Positions 43,788-52,131 of a DNA stretch of 64,000 nt are shown here, piece by piece. This stretch comes from Coriobacteriaceae bacterium (GTDB taxonomy: Bacteria; Actinomycetota; Coriobacteriia; Coriobacteriales; UMGS124): contig JAHZGC010000007.1 of the NCBI GenBank assembly GCA_019421015.1, forward strand, positions 88,950 to 152,949, given 5' to 3'. Below the pieces are notes generated by a model. It searched no databases. It saw only the letters and a list, made by a program, of their open reading frames with translations, and had not been told where the DNA came from. Numbering within the stretch: position 1 is the first letter of the stretch; every line of letters starts with the position of its first letter. Both the position numbers and the translations under genes were made by a program.

Positions 43788-45446
43788 TTATACCTTGAGC
43801 CGCTTCTCGAGCGCGCCGTTGATGACCTTGAGCGCCTTCACGCGGGCGTAGCGCTTGTCGTCCGAGGGAATCACGTGCCAGGGGGCGTACTCGGTTGAGG
43901 TGAGCCGCAGCATGTCGTCGACGCAGCGGTAGTAGAGGTCGTTCTTCTCGCGGTTGCGCCAGTCTTCGGGGGTGATCTTCCAACGGCGGGCGGGGTCGTT
44001 CTCGCGGTCGTGGAACCGTCGCAGCTGCTCCTCGGGAGACACGTCGACCCAGAACTTCACGAGCACGGCCCCCCAGATGCGCAGGTCGTCCTCGAACTCG
44101 TTGATCTCGTCGAACGCCCGGCGCCACTCGTCTTGGGTGGCAAAGCCCTCGATGCGCTCCACCAGCACCCGGCCGTACCACGTGCGGTCAAAGATCGCCG
44201 CGTGGCCGCTCCGGGGCAGCTTGGTCCAGAACCTCCAGAGGAACGGGTGGGCCAGCTCGTCTTTGGAGGGTGCCCCGATCGGCCACACCTTGTAGTCGCG
44301 GGCGTCCATGGCGGCGGTGACGCGCTTGATGTTGCCGCCCTTGCCGGCCGCGTCCCAGCCCTCGTAGGCAATGACCAGCGGCACCCGGTGGCGGTACATC
44401 TCCAGGGTCAGGGCCGAGAGGCGCTCCTGCTGCTCCTTGAGCTCGCGCTTGTAGTCCTCCTCGGCCAGCACGTGCCCCCTCTCGCGCACCTCGGAAAGGC
44501 TCTTGACGCGCTTGAGCTCGAAGTGGGAGGTGAGCTTGTCGGCGCGGCCGGTGTTGCGCTCGGCCCGGGCTAGCTCGTCAGCGCGCCGCTGCTCCTCGGT
44601 GGCCACCTCCGCCGTGGGCACGCAGCCCGAGGTGGAGGTGGGCACGGCCTCGTCGCCGGCGGGAATGGGCTGGGAGGTGTCGACGCCGCGGGCGCGCAGG
44701 GCCGCATCCATGCGCTCGGCCAGGGCCTCCATGATCTGGATGTTGGCGTTGCGCTTGAACTCGGCGGGGACCACCACCCAGTCGGCCTGGTTGCCCCCGG
44801 CGAGCCAACGGTCAAAGATGCGCTCGTACTCGCCGTAGTGCTGGATCTGCCGGATGTCGGCGTCGTCGACCTTCCAGGCGCTCGACGGGTCGCACATGAG
44901 GTCCATGATGCGCCGGCTCTGCATGTCGCGGGTGATATGGAGGAAGAACCGCACGATAAGGTAGCCGTCGGCCTCGAGCTGGTTCTCGAAGTCACGGGCC
45001 GAGCCTATGTGCTCGCGGATGCGCTTCTCGGCCCGGCGGGCCATGGCCTCGCGGGCGGCGGGGTCAAGCTTGGGGTCGCCCTGCAGGCGCACGTCCTCCA
45101 CGTAGGAACGCGAAAGCTCGTCGTAGTAGGCCTGGTCGAAGATGGTCATGGTACCGTGGGCCCCCAGCCGCCCCCAATAGCGCGCCATGAACGGCAGGCG
45201 TGCGTCGTAGCCCACGGGCTCCTCCATGGTGTGCACGCTGTAGGCGCGCGGGTCGAGGTTCACCACGAGGTCGGAGATGCGGCTGCCCTTGCCGGCCGCC
45301 CCCCATCCTTCGAAGATGACCACGGTGCCCATCTTGGCCTTGAGCGCCTGCTGCTGCAGCACCATGAGCCGCTCTTTGAGCTCATCGCGCCGGGCGCGGT
45401 AGGTGCCTTTTGAAAGCTCCGGGGGGAACACGACGTCTTGGAGCAT
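43788..45446 (-). CDS. Two-domain PPK2 family polyphosphate kinase/phosphotransferase
   Basis: A 552-residue protein with two fused PPK2 domains. The first (about 1-235) has Walker A FEGWGAAGKGSR and FDQAYYDELSRSYVEDV. The second (about 300-552) has YEGWDAAGKGGNIKRV, PRSGHAAIFDRTWYGRVLVERIEGF and the family end (WKITPEDWRNREKNDLYYRCVDDML). Two-domain PPK2 proteins (class II) use polyphosphate to phosphorylate AMP. The first domain has FDQ in place of FDR, so the second is probably the catalytic one. ATG 45446 has AGAAGG. It is a lone gene between the ccm operon and tRNA-Glu. Confidence 0.88.
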   Translation of the reverse strand: MLQDVVFPPELSKGTYRARRDELKERLMVLQQQALKAKMGTVVIFEGWGAAGKGSRISDLVVNLDPRAYSVHTMEEPVGYDARLPFMARYWGRLGAHGTMTIFDQAYYDELSRSYVEDVRLQGDPKLDPAAREAMARRAEKRIREHIGSARDFENQLEADGYLIVRFFLHITRDMQSRRIMDLMCDPSSAWKVDDADIRQIQHYGEYERIFDRWLAGGNQADWVVVPAEFKRNANIQIMEALAERMDAALRARGVDTSQPIPAGDEAVPTSTSGCVPTAEVATEEQRRADELARAERNTGRADKLTSHFELKRVKSLSEVRERGHVLAEEDYKRELKEQQERLSALTLEMYRHRVPLVIAYEGWDAAGKGGNIKRVTAAMDARDYKVWPIGAPSKDELAHPFLWRFWTKLPRSGHAAIFDRTWYGRVLVERIEGFATQDEWRRAFDEINEFEDDLRIWGAVLVKFWVDVSPEEQLRRFHDRENDPARRWKITPEDWRNREKNDLYYRCVDDMLRLTSTEYAPWHVIPSDDKRYARVKALKVINGALEKRLKV

Positions 45447-45558
45447 GGGGACCTTCTCTCTTGTGGGAGGCGGGCACGCAAGCCCTCGCAGCGGCCCGCA
45501 ACCCGAGGGGTTGCCGTAGACTCCCACTATACCCCCATTGGCGCCCCGTCGAATGCAG

Positions 45559-45594
45559 ACCGCCCCGCAGGACCATCAGGACCTGCGGGGCGGT
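45559..45594. terminator. Strong hairpin after the ccm operon
   Basis: ACCGCCCCGCAGG pairs with CCTGCGGGGCGGT (13-bp perfect stem, 10-base loop) between the last ccm gene and the PPK2 start. There is no T run on either strand. Confidence 0.6.
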
Positions 45595-45633
45595 GCGACC
45601 AACCGTCTTGGCACGCATAGTGCGCGACCTTGC

Positions 45634-45840
45634 TTATTTGTCGGCGCTCTTGCCTTCCTTGCGCTCGCGATACTCCAGGGCCTCGCGTAGGGCGTCGATG
45701 TCCTTCTGGGTCTTCTTGGTGCTCACGAGCATGATGATCACAAACACCAGCAGCACGACCCAGATGAGGGCGTAGGCGCCGATGACGTAGGGGGCCGACG
45801 GGACGATGATCGAATAGACTTCCTCAAGGATGGGATCCAT
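45634..45840 (-). CDS. CcmD-like small membrane protein
   Basis: A 68-residue protein with one membrane segment (about residues 14-40, SAPYVIGAYALIWVVLLVFVI), then a charged helix with many Lys/Glu. Size, topology and place right after ccmC suggest CcmD, which helps release heme-loaded CcmE from the CcmABC complex; sequence alone is too short to prove it. AAGGAG precedes the ATG. Last gene of the ccm operon. Confidence 0.65.
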   Translation of the reverse strand: MDPILEEVYSIIVPSAPYVIGAYALIWVVLLVFVIIMLVSTKKTQKDIDALREALEYRERKEGKSADK

Positions 45841-45912
45841 GGTAGCTCCTTGTATGCTCTCAAAACTTCTCTGCCGATTCCGCGACGCCGCGAGCCGGGT
45901 TCCGCACCTTCC

Positions 45913-46695
45913 CTACCCCTCGAGCTCCTCAAGACGACGCTTGAGGCCCTCCACCTCCTGCGCCTGCTCCACGGTGCGCAGACGCAGCCGGTAGAAGCCA
46001 AAGGCGATCAGGCACATGCCGAACAGGCTCGTCAAGAACGGAATCAGCATGTCCGGAGGCAGGCCCGAGTCGCTGCGGAAGACCACCGGGTGCACCGACG
46101 AGGGGATCATGCGCGTGATGAAGAACGAGATGGGCGCGTCGATGGCCGCGATGACCGAAAAGACCGCGGCAAAGCGGGCCTTCTTCTCGGGGTCGTCGAT
46201 GGCCGTGCGCAGGATAAAGTAGGCAAACACCAGCAGCATGAGGATGAAATAGGTCGTGAGGCGCGGCTCCCAAACCCACCAGGTACCCCACTCGAAGCGC
46301 GTCCACAGGTCGCCCGAGACCATGGTCGCAAGGATAAAGACCAGGCCCACCTCCATGCAGATGCGCGAGCGCGTGTCGTAGCGGCGCTCCTTGCGCACCA
46401 GGAACATGACGCCGTAGACCGCGGCCACGATGATGAAGCCGAACGACGCCACGGCCACCGGCACGTGGAAGTAGAAGATCTTCTGCGAGAAAAGCTGCAC
46501 GTTGGTGACCACCTGGCCGCCGATGACCACGGTGGCCCCGTTCGACAGCGACGCCCCGTTCACCATGGGTGCCCGCGTGAACGTCCATATGAAGCCAAAG
46601 GTGGTCAGCAGCAGGCCCGCGATCACACAGACCGCCGCCAGCGCCTCCCAGTTGAACCGCTTTTTAGACGCCGTTGCCGGCTTTGTCTCGGCCAC
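45913..46695 (-). CDS. ccmC: Heme handling protein CcmC
   Basis: A 260-residue protein with six membrane segments, the tryptophan-rich WGTWWVWEPRLTTYFIL segment and the two axial histidines in FYFHVPVAVASF and SSVHPVVF. CcmC loads heme onto CcmE outside the membrane. The C-terminus adds a charged helix (EQAQEVEGLKRRLEELEG). GTG 46695 has GGAGG at short distance. It follows ccmB by 16 bases. Confidence 0.92.
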   Translation of the reverse strand: MAETKPATASKKRFNWEALAAVCVIAGLLLTTFGFIWTFTRAPMVNGASLSNGATVVIGGQVVTNVQLFSQKIFYFHVPVAVASFGFIIVAAVYGVMFLVRKERRYDTRSRICMEVGLVFILATMVSGDLWTRFEWGTWWVWEPRLTTYFILMLLVFAYFILRTAIDDPEKKARFAAVFSVIAAIDAPISFFITRMIPSSVHPVVFRSDSGLPPDMLIPFLTSLFGMCLIAFGFYRLRLRTVEQAQEVEGLKRRLEELEG

Positions 46696-46711
46696 AGCCC
46701 CTCCTTCTCGT

Positions 46712-47434
46712 CTAGTTGCCCGTCACGAACTCGTACAGGCCCCAGGCCGCCGCCACCATGATGACGTCGTAGCCGGCCGCCAGGGCCAAGGACCGCCAAA
46801 ACACCTCCATCTGCCCCTCTATGCCCAGAAGCGCCACCGACGTGGACGAGACGCAGGCGTAGAGCAGCGGAAACACCACCGGGATGAACAGGATGGCCAA
46901 AAGCACGTCTTTGCCGCGGGTATCGATGGTCATCGTCGAGAGGAACGTGCCCACGCCGGCCACCCCCACCGTGCCCACCAAAAGCGGCAGCAGGATGTAG
47001 GGGGCCGTGGCCGGCAGGGCCGCACCGCTCAGGAAGAACACAAAGAACAGCGGGACGGCGATCACCTCGACCGCAAGCAGGAACAAAAGATTGCTCGTGG
47101 CCTTGGCCAAAAAGATCGCCGGTCGGCTCACCGGGGCCAGCAGCACGCCCTCGAGGCAGCCGTTCTCGGTCTCATGGGTAAACGAGCGGTTGAGGCCGAG
47201 CAGCGACGTGAACACGATGAGCGCCCACAGCAGGCCCGACGCAACGTTCACGATGTCCAGGGCGTCGCCGCTCTGCGAGAGCGTGGCACCGTAGATCGTG
47301 AGCACGAGGATGGCGTAGACGCCCATCGACGTGAGCATGTCGCGGGTGCGCAGCTCCATGCGCACATCCTTGGCCAGCAGCGCCTTGTACTGCCCCCAGG
47401 CACTCGCGCCGGGCCGCCTGGTCTCGTCAGCCAC
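46712..47434 (-). CDS. ccmB: Heme exporter membrane subunit CcmB
   Basis: A 240-residue protein with about six membrane segments. AKDVRMELRTRDMLTSMGVYAILVL at the N-terminus, LLGLNRSFTHETENGCLEGVLLAP and LSTMTIDTRGKDVLLAILFIPVVFPLLYAC are diagnostic of CcmB. With CcmA it forms the ABC part of the complex that frees heme-bound CcmE from CcmC. It starts two bases after the ccmA stop. Confidence 0.92.
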   Translation of the reverse strand: MADETRRPGASAWGQYKALLAKDVRMELRTRDMLTSMGVYAILVLTIYGATLSQSGDALDIVNVASGLLWALIVFTSLLGLNRSFTHETENGCLEGVLLAPVSRPAIFLAKATSNLLFLLAVEVIAVPLFFVFFLSGAALPATAPYILLPLLVGTVGVAGVGTFLSTMTIDTRGKDVLLAILFIPVVFPLLYACVSSTSVALLGIEGQMEVFWRSLALAAGYDVIMVAAAWGLYEFVTGN

Positions 47435-47436
47435 GG

Positions 47437-48183
47437 CTAGGCCACCCCCATTCCCACGGTCGAGAGGTACAGCCGCCTGAAGGCCGCCTCATCGATCTCC
47501 TCGCGGCGTTGGAACGACACCACCTTGCCCCGGGCAAGCACCAGGGCGTGGGTGCACAGAGAGAGGCCCTTGTCGAGGTCGTGGGAGACCATCACGAAGG
47601 TCCGCCCGTCGCGCACCCGCTCGATGAGTTCGTCGAAGAGCTGCATCGCGTGGGGGTCGAGCCCCGAGTAGGGCTCGTCGAGCAGCACCAGGTCGGGGTC
47701 GTTCACCAGGGCGCGGGCGATGGAGAGGCGCTGGGTCATGCCTCGCGAGAACGTGCGCGCCGCGTCGTTGCGCCTATGGTCGAGCTCCACCAGCTGCAGC
47801 AGCTCGCGGATGCGCCCCTTGTCGGGCGTGCCGTAGAGGCGCGCAAAGAACTCCAGGTTCTCGGAGGCGCTCAAGTCGCCGTAGACCATGGGCTTGTGGG
47901 AGATGAGCCCGATGCGCGCCCGCAGGTCGCCGGGGTTCTCCAGCGCGTCGATGCCCAAAACCGAGAGCTTGCCCGCCGAAGGCCGCGACAGCGTGGAGAG
48001 AATGCGCAGCAGGGTGGTCTTGCCAGCACCGTTGGGGCCGAAGATCGACAGGAACGCCCCGGCGGGCAGCTCAAAGGAGACGCCGCCGAGTGCTTTGCGG
48101 TCGCCGAAGGCCTTCACGAGCCCCTCGGCGCGCACGGCGGCGGCCCTTTGCGGCTCACGGGTTGTCTGGGCTACGACGTCCAT
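47437..48183 (-). CDS. ccmA: ABC transporter ATP-binding subunit CcmA
   Basis: A 248-residue ATPase. Walker A is FGPNGAGKTTLLRIL, the signature is FSRGMTQRLSIARAL (a degenerate LSGGQ, as in many CcmA proteins), Walker B is LVLLDEPYSGLD and the switch histidine lies in VMVSHDL. It pairs with CcmB. ATG 48183 lies six bases after the ccmF stop. Confidence 0.9.
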   Translation of the reverse strand: MDVVAQTTREPQRAAAVRAEGLVKAFGDRKALGGVSFELPAGAFLSIFGPNGAGKTTLLRILSTLSRPSAGKLSVLGIDALENPGDLRARIGLISHKPMVYGDLSASENLEFFARLYGTPDKGRIRELLQLVELDHRRNDAARTFSRGMTQRLSIARALVNDPDLVLLDEPYSGLDPHAMQLFDELIERVRDGRTFVMVSHDLDKGLSLCTHALVLARGKVVSFQRREEIDEAAFRRLYLSTVGMGVA

Positions 48184-48189
48184 GGCACC

Positions 48190-50388
48190 CTACGCCTTCT
48201 TTGCCTGCGGTTTGGCGTCCTCGACCACGCGCAGGGCGGCGGAACCGCGAGGGGGGACGGTGGCGCACACGGCACCCAGGGCAACAATAACAAAACCGAC
48301 CCACACCGCCAGGATGAGCGGGTTCACCCGGGCGTTGATCACGGTGTTGCCGTTGGAGTAGTGACCCTGGTAGACCACGAAGAGGTCCTCGAAGGGATCC
48401 GAGATGGTCTTGGCCTCGACGCGGCTCTGGCCGTAGTAGCTCTTGGCCGTGAACTGCAGGGTGGGGTTGATGGTGCCGAGCTCGCGGCCGTCCTTGGACA
48501 CGGCGATGACCACGTCGCTGCACTGGTTGCGGTCCTCGTCGACGTAGCTCTCCTCGCTCTCGAGGGTCAGGGTGTAGGCGCCCACCTCGTGGGTGTCCCC
48601 GATGCCGGTAAAGGCAAAGGTGCGGTCGGTCACGTACATGGCGGAGCCGATGAGGCCCACCAGGATCACGCCAACGCCGAGGTGCGTCAGATAGCCGCCG
48701 GCCTGGGCCGGGGACTTCCAGAAGAGGCGCCCCAGAGCCACGAAGGCGTTCTCGCCCTTGTTCTTCATGCGGGAGCGCACGCCGCGCACGATGAGGTAGG
48801 CAGACCCCGCCACCAGCAGCGCCGCCACCAAGAAGCCCACGAGCGCAAGGCCGTTGTAGTACCAGCTCGGCCCCATGGCAGCCAGGTCGGCGGCGGCCAC
48901 GGCGTCGGCCTGCTCGAGGTTCGCGACGTAGGCGGGGTAGAGCTGCGTGTACCAGTGGCCCGCGAGCAGCGCAAAAAGCACCACGGCGATAACGGCGGGG
49001 ATGCGGAAGTTCTTCCAGAACTCCTTGCCGTCGGTGCGCTTCCACGCCAAGAAGGGGCAGACGGCGAGAAGAGCGCAGAACAGCACGCCCAACGGACGGG
49101 CCACGGCCTCGTAGGCCGCCGTGCCCACGGTCATGCCGCCCAGGGGCAGCCATGTGGGCAGCGCGCTCGAGATGGTGAGGTACGCCAAGAGGATGGCGGA
49201 GAACACCATCACGATGTTGGTGAGGTAGTACGAGAGGTTCTTGGAGGCCGCCGACTCCATGTCGTCGCCCGAGGCAAACGTGCCGCGGCGCATGACCCAC
49301 AGCACGAGCAGGGCCAAAAGCGACAGTACCATGATCGCCAGGAACAGGTAGGTCGAGACGGGGTCGCTGCTGAACGCATGGACCGACTCCACGATGCCCG
49401 AGCGGGTGATGAACGTGCCGAGCACCACGAAGACAAAGGTGAGCACGGCGGTCAAGAGGGCCCAACCGCGCATCATGTCGCGCTTGCGGTAGACGGTGAA
49501 GCTATGCAGCATGGCCACCGAGGTGAGCCAGGAGAGAAGGCTTGCGTTCTCCACCGGGTCCCAACCCCAGTAGCCGCCCCAGCCGAGCACCACGTAGGCC
49601 CAGACGGCGCCCAGGCCTATGCCGACAGAAAGGAAGATGAAGGAGAAGAGCGCGATGCGGTTGCAAAGGTCGACCCAGCGCCGCGAGGGGTCGTTGCACA
49701 CCAGGGCGGCGATGGCGTAGGCAAAGGGCACCGTCATGCCGGCGTAGCCGATGAACAGCGTGGGCGGGTGGATTGCCATGGCCCAGTGCTCGAGCAGCAC
49801 GTTCATGCCCCAGGTCGAGGCGATGCCCACGAGCTGGCCGTCCGCGTCGATGTAGGAGGGGTCGGTGAGCAGGAAGGGGCTGTTGCTGCTCGAGAAGAGC
49901 ATGACGGCCGTGAATATGACCAGGACGAGCATGACCACGGCAAGGGCGACGTTCGACAGCTCGTCACGCTCGCGACGGCGGTGCCAGGCGACCCATGCGG
50001 CAAAGACCGCGATCAAAAAGCCCCAGGTCAAAAGGGAGCCCGAACGGCTCGCCCACAGGCCGGCCAGCTGGAACAGCCAGAACAGCGACCCGGTGTCCTC
50101 GGGGTAGTTCTGGGCCACATACTGGATGGCCACGTTATGGAAAAAGAACCCGTGCACGATGACGCCGGCACACACGAGAATAGCGACAGCCGCCACAAAG
50201 ACGAGGGCGTAGCCCACCTTGGTCAACGTCTGGGGGCGTGCGTCGCCCTTGGCCTGCCATGTGGGCTTGCGAGCGGCGGCACGGCCGGCGGCAAACCCTG
50301 CGATAAGGCAGGCGACCGCCGCCAGGGATGCGGCGAAGCACACCCACAGCGACGCCTGCCCCATCGTTCCCAACGCGTACGAAACCAT
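48190..50388 (-). CDS. ccmF: Heme lyase subunit CcmF
   Basis: A 732-residue protein with about 14-15 membrane segments. The tryptophan-rich GWGGYWGWDPVENASLLSWL motif and neighbouring histidines (MAIHPPTLFIGYAG, FSFTVYRKRD region) match CcmF/NrfE. A large extracytoplasmic part (about 600-700) follows. CcmF attaches heme from CcmE to CXXCH sites of apocytochromes. No CcmG or CcmH gene is in the cluster. It lies about 100 bases after ccmE, separated by a hairpin. Confidence 0.93.
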   Translation of the reverse strand: MVSYALGTMGQASLWVCFAASLAAVACLIAGFAAGRAAARKPTWQAKGDARPQTLTKVGYALVFVAAVAILVCAGVIVHGFFFHNVAIQYVAQNYPEDTGSLFWLFQLAGLWASRSGSLLTWGFLIAVFAAWVAWHRRRERDELSNVALAVVMLVLVIFTAVMLFSSSNSPFLLTDPSYIDADGQLVGIASTWGMNVLLEHWAMAIHPPTLFIGYAGMTVPFAYAIAALVCNDPSRRWVDLCNRIALFSFIFLSVGIGLGAVWAYVVLGWGGYWGWDPVENASLLSWLTSVAMLHSFTVYRKRDMMRGWALLTAVLTFVFVVLGTFITRSGIVESVHAFSSDPVSTYLFLAIMVLSLLALLVLWVMRRGTFASGDDMESAASKNLSYYLTNIVMVFSAILLAYLTISSALPTWLPLGGMTVGTAAYEAVARPLGVLFCALLAVCPFLAWKRTDGKEFWKNFRIPAVIAVVLFALLAGHWYTQLYPAYVANLEQADAVAAADLAAMGPSWYYNGLALVGFLVAALLVAGSAYLIVRGVRSRMKNKGENAFVALGRLFWKSPAQAGGYLTHLGVGVILVGLIGSAMYVTDRTFAFTGIGDTHEVGAYTLTLESEESYVDEDRNQCSDVVIAVSKDGRELGTINPTLQFTAKSYYGQSRVEAKTISDPFEDLFVVYQGHYSNGNTVINARVNPLILAVWVGFVIVALGAVCATVPPRGSAALRVVEDAKPQAKKA

Positions 50389-50445
50389 CTAAACGACCCA
50401 TCCTCTCCCACGCCGACCCCGCAGGCCGACCTCTCCAGAAAACAC

Positions 50446-50472
50446 GGGCGCGGCCCCCGAGGGGTCGCGCCC
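50446..50472 (-). terminator. Hairpin between ccmE and ccmF
   Basis: GGGCGCG-CCCC pairs with GGGG-CGCGCCC (12 pairs with a mismatch, 3-base loop), starting 14 bases after the ccmE stop. On the minus strand it is followed by GTGTTTTC. It may partly end transcription and lower ccmF expression relative to ccmE. Confidence 0.55.
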
Positions 50473-50486
50473 GCCGTTGCCATACA

Positions 50487-51161
50487 TTACTTCTGGGCCG
50501 CGACCCCCGCGTCCATGGCCACGTCGATGGCCTCGAACAGCTTGCCGCCCTCGGCGAGGGTGCCGGTCACGACGACGGCGGAGCCGTCTTCCATGCCGTC
50601 GGGAAGGGCCCCGTCGTAGGCGATGTCGAGGGAGCTGCCCTGAGAGTTCACCACAAAGCGCACGGGCTCGTCGATCCCGGCGATGGTGCCGGCCGTGACA
50701 TAGCCGGCGAGCTTGACCTCGGTCCCCACGTAGACGCCGGGGTTGGCGGCCAGCGTGGCGGCCGTGACCGAACCCTCGGCGCTCTCGTACTTGGAGGGAC
50801 ACTTGGTCACCAGCTCGTTGCAGGCCACCGAGCCGTCTTGGACGACGCCGGTGCAGATGGCGGTCACGCCGTTGCCGAACGTGGCCGGTATGGCGCCCGT
50901 GTAGGCCACCGTGAGCACCGCGCCGGGGTCGTTGTCGTCGGCAATCTCAAAGACCGCAGAAGAACCCTCTGTGCGGTAGGAGTCGTTGACCACAGCACCC
51001 GAGACCTGCACCTTCTTGCCCTCGTAATCGCCCGAGGCGGCCTGGGCCACCGAAAGCGACGTGGCGGTGCCGCCGGAGCCCACGACGGCGAACAGCACCG
51101 CCGCGACCGCCGCGATGACCAGCCCCACGATCACGAGACGCTTCTTTGCCGCTTTGTTCAT
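50487..51161 (-). CDS. ccmE: CcmE-type heme chaperone, CXXXY form with tandem OB domains
   Basis: A 224-residue protein with one N-terminal membrane anchor (about 8-27). The first OB domain (about 42-125) ends in CPSKY: Cys121 replaces the heme-binding histidine of classical HXXXY CcmE. Such CXXXY CcmE is known from the variant System I* of some anaerobes, which also lacks CcmH. A second OB-like domain (about 138-215; VGTEVKLAGYVTAG, LPDGMEDGSAVVVTGTL) repeats the first without a heme site. ATG 51161 has GGGAGG nine bases upstream. It heads the ccm cluster. Confidence 0.85.
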   Translation of the reverse strand: MNKAAKKRLVIVGLVIAAVAAVLFAVVGSGGTATSLSVAQAASGDYEGKKVQVSGAVVNDSYRTEGSSAVFEIADDNDPGAVLTVAYTGAIPATFGNGVTAICTGVVQDGSVACNELVTKCPSKYESAEGSVTAATLAANPGVYVGTEVKLAGYVTAGTIAGIDEPVRFVVNSQGSSLDIAYDGALPDGMEDGSAVVVTGTLAEGGKLFEAIDVAMDAGVAAQK

Positions 51162-51329
51162 AGGTTCCACACCTCCCGTTCGCAAGGGGCCGCGGGCCTC
51201 CCCAGGCCGGGCCCCTTGCGCTTCACCGTTTTTGTCGGGCGCCTATTGTCGCGCAATTACAGCCGTTAGGCCAATCGCTTTTTCGCAAAAGCACCTGCAA
51301 ACGGAGGTTGTGAAGACCTTTTTTATAAA

Positions 51330-51348
51330 CCTATAGCAAGGCTATAGG
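51330..51348 (-). terminator. Hairpin after bioY
   Basis: CCTATAGC and GCTATAGG form a perfect 8-bp stem with a 3-base loop, 15 bases past the bioY stop. On the minus strand TTTATAAAAAAGG follows. It is AT-richer than other terminators here; an operator role is possible. Confidence 0.45.
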
Positions 51349-51362
51349 AGGTTCAAAATACC

Positions 51363-51992
51363 CTAGCGTTGGGCCACCGAGGGAACGGCCTTGCGCAGCG
51401 CGCTGGCCACCAGGATGGCGACCACGGCCTTGAGGACGTCGGGGATCAAGAACGGCACCACGCAGACCCCGAGCACATAAGAAAGCTCGTAGGGGCTGCC
51501 GCCGATCATGCCCATGGCCAAGAAGTGCACCGTGCCCACCACGTAATACACCGCCATGACCACCAGCGCCGCCGCGATGTCGCCCGCGAGCGACCGGCCG
51601 CGGTGCTCGACGCGCAGGCGCGGAGGGCACACGGCGCGACGGACCAGGGACCCGAGCCACACGGCCAGCACAAAACCGTAGAGATACCCGCCCGTGGGGC
51701 CGGCCAACATGGCAATGCCGCCGCGCATGGCCGAGAAGACCGGCAGCCCAAGGCCGCCGAGCAGCAGGTAGCCGCCGAGCGCCAGCGCCGCCTGGGCAGG
51801 GCTAAACACCAGGGCCGCCAAGACGACCGCAACGGTCTGCAGCGTGAAGGGAATCGGGCCAAGCGCAACCGTCACCTGCGCAGACACCGCCAGCAGGGCG
51901 ATCAAAACACCGGCCTGGGCGATGTCGCCAACGGCGAGCCCCTCCTTCTCGGCCGCAGCTTCACAGGGGCGCGAGGACAGTTCTTCAGACAT
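51363..51992 (-). CDS. bioY: Biotin transporter S component BioY
   Basis: A 209-residue protein with about six membrane segments. LGPIPFTLQTVAVVLAALVFSPAQAALALGGYLLLGGLGLPVFSAMRGG and LAGPTGGYLYGFVLA are diagnostic of BioY, the substrate-binding part of the biotin ECF transporter, and FLIPDVLKAVVAILVASAL closes it. ATG 51992 has AAGGAAG. No EcfA or EcfT gene is adjacent. It lies about 140 bases after birA with palindromic element F between them. Import and ligation of biotin are thus next to each other. Confidence 0.92.
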   Translation of the reverse strand: MSEELSSRPCEAAAEKEGLAVGDIAQAGVLIALLAVSAQVTVALGPIPFTLQTVAVVLAALVFSPAQAALALGGYLLLGGLGLPVFSAMRGGIAMLAGPTGGYLYGFVLAVWLGSLVRRAVCPPRLRVEHRGRSLAGDIAAALVVMAVYYVVGTVHFLAMGMIGGSPYELSYVLGVCVVPFLIPDVLKAVVAILVASALRKAVPSVAQR

Positions 51993-52070
51993 TGATGCTT
52001 CCTTTTCGGCAACGCCGCCGCCAGGGCAACCCACAGCGCCGAACGCCGCCACTCGTTTTTCTCATTTTCT

Positions 52071-52131
52071 TAGGGCGTTTTGAGAAAGCCCCACCGCAAC
52101 GCGGTGCGAGACTTTAACCAAAAACGCCCTA
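52071..52131. repeat. Palindromic element copy F (short form)
   Basis: Arms TAGGGCGTTTT (52071-52081) and AAAACGCCCTA (52121-52131) enclose GAGAAAGCCCC, CCGCAACGCGG and ACTTTAACC. It keeps the outer pattern and GCAACGCGG of copies A and B but lacks the inner TGTGC-CTAG-GCACA hairpin. The birA stop TAG is the last three bases of the right arm (52129-52131). Confidence 0.75.

Noticed and set aside
47509..50619. Open frame of about 1000 codons on the plus strand
   Set aside because: It is antisense to ccmA and ccmF; the product is low-complexity His/Gly/Ala/Asp-rich sequence without motifs.
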